Assembly (NCBI GenBank): GCA_946885815.1
Contig: CAMPHE010000082.1
Location: forward strand, 1-7,218
Direction of reading: 5' to 3'
Origin: an uncultured Arenimonas sp.
GTDB taxonomy: Bacteria; Pseudomonadota; Gammaproteobacteria; Xanthomonadales; Xanthomonadaceae
Length of the DNA stretch: 7,218 bases
This document shows positions 6,092-7,218 of the stretch, in pieces. The position numbers and the translations under genes are program-made. How positions within the stretch are numbered: the stretch's first letter is position 1; the number at the start of each line of letters is the position of its first letter. The notes beneath the pieces were generated by a model that saw only the letters and a program-made list of their open reading frames with translations, ran no database searches and was not told the DNA's origin.

Positions 6092-6845
6092 AGCGGCTCA
6101 GCGCGCGGTCGAGCCAGCGCAGGACGGGGTGGAGCCTGGACGGGTCGAGCGGTTCGGGTCCGGTAGCGGTGGCGGTCGCGGTGGCTTCGGGGCCGGCGCG
6201 GCGCGGACGCGGCGGCAGGTAGCGGTTGACCGGCGCGTAGCCGAGCTCGGGCATCAGGCCAGTACCACCGCGGTCGGCGACCAGACGCGACACCGGCGAA
6301 TCCGGATCGCCCAGGTCGCCGAAATGCCGCGCCCGCGTCGGGCACGCCTGCACGCAAGCCGGCTGCCGCGATTCCTCGGGAATGGTCTCGTTGTAGATGC
6401 GGTCGACGCACAGCGTGCATTTCTTCATCACCCCGTCGACCTCGCTGTACTCGCGCGCGCCGTACGGACAGGCCCACGAACACAGCTTGCAGCCGATGCA
6501 CTTGTCCTCGTCGACCAGCACGATGCCGTCCTCGGCGCGCTTGTACGAAGCGCCGGTGGGGCAGACCGTGACGCACGCCGGCGTTTCGCAGTGCAGGCAC
6601 GAGCGCGGGAAGTGCAGCGTCGTCGCCGGCTGCGTCGCGGTCGGCGCGACTTCGTACGAATGCACCCGGTTGAGCCAGACGCCGACCGGCGCGTCGCCGT
6701 ACGGGTTCTCGTCGACCAGCGGCCCGGCGATGCCGCCGGCGTTCCACTCCTTGCACGCGACCGCGCAGGCATGGCAGCCGACGCAGGTGTCCAGGTCGAT
6801 GACGAGGCCGAGCTTGCGCGGCGATGGCGGCGGCAGCGCGGTCAC
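6090..6845 (-). CDS. Four-[4Fe-4S] ferredoxin subunit, DmsB/SoeB-like
   Basis: This 251-residue protein is the electron-transfer subunit that links a molybdopterin catalytic subunit to the membrane anchor encoded next. Sixteen cysteines fall in the four expected groups: C21-24-27-31, C83-86-91-95, C116-119-122-126 and C143-146-164-168, each group pattern typical of DmsB/PhsB/NrfC-type proteins. The N-terminal LGLVIDLDTCVGCHACAVAC run resembles sulfite dehydrogenase SoeB and related proteins, but DmsB-like roles remain possible. No signal peptide is seen, so a cytoplasmic-side location is likely. The start is a GTG at 6845 overlapping the permease stop (GTGA). The C-terminal tail beyond about 210 is Pro/Arg-rich with four Ala-Thr dipeptides, an extension outside the cluster-binding core. 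Confidence 0.92.
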   Translation of the reverse strand: MTALPPPSPRKLGLVIDLDTCVGCHACAVACKEWNAGGIAGPLVDENPYGDAPVGVWLNRVHSYEVAPTATQPATTLHFPRSCLHCETPACVTVCPTGASYKRAEDGIVLVDEDKCIGCKLCSWACPYGAREYSEVDGVMKKCTLCVDRIYNETIPEESRQPACVQACPTRARHFGDLGDPDSPVSRLVADRGGTGLMPELGYAPVNRYLPPRPRRAGPEATATATATGPEPLDPSRLHPVLRWLDRALSR

Positions 6846-7218
6846 GGCACCGCCAGCGGCGACAGCGGCCAGAAACGGGGAATCAGGATCACGCCGAGTA
6901 TCCAGAAGATCACGTTCAGCGGGATGCCGACGCGCATGAAGTCGGTGAAGCGGTAATCGCCGATGCTGTAGACCATCGTGTTGGTCTGGTAGCCGACCGG
7001 CGTCGAGAAACTGGTGGACGCGGCGAACGCGACCGCGACCAGGAACGGCGTCGGGCTCAGGCCCATGCTCATCGAGGCCGAAACGACGATCGGCACCAGC
7101 AGCACCGCCGCCGCCGCGTTGCTCATCAGCTCGCTGAGCACGAGCGCGAGCAGGTACACCACCGCCAGCACCAGCACCGGATCCAGGTCGCCCATCCGAC
7201 CGAGCGTGTGCTGCGCGA
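6842..7218 (-). CDS. SLC13-type anion permease, C-terminal part (runs off right edge)
   Basis: The reading frame is open to the window edge, with about 125 residues visible; a Met codon at 7195 is internal, since the frame continues upstream of it (AQHTLGR). Three to four hydrophobic helices are seen. SELMSNAAAAVLLVPI and STPVGYQTNTMVY match the two-part signature of the divalent anion:Na+ symporter (SLC13/DASS, ArsB/NhaD-like) fold, where SNT/TP-type loops bind the anion and sodium. The protein ends IPRFWPLSPLAVP and its stop overlaps the iron-sulfur gene start by 4 bp. Position in a molybdoenzyme operon suggests it carries a sulfur oxyanion such as sulfate or sulfite, but this is inference; dicarboxylates are also possible substrates for the family. 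Confidence 0.85.
   Translation of the reverse strand, partial: AQHTLGRMGDLDPVLVLAVVYLLALVLSELMSNAAAAVLLVPIVVSASMSMGLSPTPFLVAVAFAASTSFSTPVGYQTNTMVYSIGDYRFTDFMRVGIPLNVIFWILGVILIPRFWPLSPLAVP

Noticed and set aside
5597..6166. Plus-strand open frame opposite the DmsC-like and ferredoxin genes
   Set aside because: The product is Arg-rich and featureless, while the minus strand carries family-specific motifs (HLGRP, SWLSREG, four cysteine clusters).

Overview
The window is about 70% G+C and almost fully coding, with tight, often overlapping genes. Three signs point to a gammaproteobacterium of the Xanthomonadaceae/Lysobacteraceae type (Lysobacter, Luteimonas or a relative): an algR-like regulator followed directly by hemC, a GTAG-headed REP-type inverted repeat of the kind common in that family, and the base composition. 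This assignment is inference; no rRNA or other taxonomic marker is present.

Left part (1-3306). The minus-strand N-terminus of a DUF72-like gene runs off the left edge. A 135-bp divergent gap separates it from a plus-strand four-gene unit: an ABC-2 type ATPase (212-1078), its membrane partner (1071-1898), an exported GIN/DUF2807-like beta-rich protein (1895-2632), and an alpha/beta-hydrolase of the phospholipase/carboxylesterase family (2629-3306). All three junctions overlap by 4 or 8 bases and each downstream gene has a Shine-Dalgarno sequence, so they are probably one transcript with coupled translation.

Middle (3300-5090). A perfect 26-bp inverted repeat (a REP pair) touches the end of the esterase and supplies its stop codon. 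An AlgR/LytTR response regulator (3411-4142) follows, then, 8 bp later, hemC for hydroxymethylbilane synthase (4151-5056). The gap between hemC and the convergent genes is only 27 bp and holds a duplicated 16-bp A+T-richer segment.

Right part (5084-7218, minus strand). Read from the right edge, this operon encodes the C-terminus of an SLC13-type permease, a four-cluster [4Fe-4S] ferredoxin subunit, and a DmsC-family membrane anchor. The last two are the electron-transfer and quinone-interacting subunits of a complex iron-sulfur molybdoenzyme, such as a DMSO reductase or an SoeABC-type sulfite dehydrogenase. No molybdopterin catalytic subunit is visible; it may lie beyond the right edge.

Overall this is mostly recognisable housekeeping and respiratory content. 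I found no convincing novel defence, mobile or RNA system. The points most worth following up are the incomplete molybdoenzyme operon, the ABC/GIN/esterase cassette, the absence of the usual AlgZ kinase gene beside algR, and the REP insertion at the esterase stop codon.
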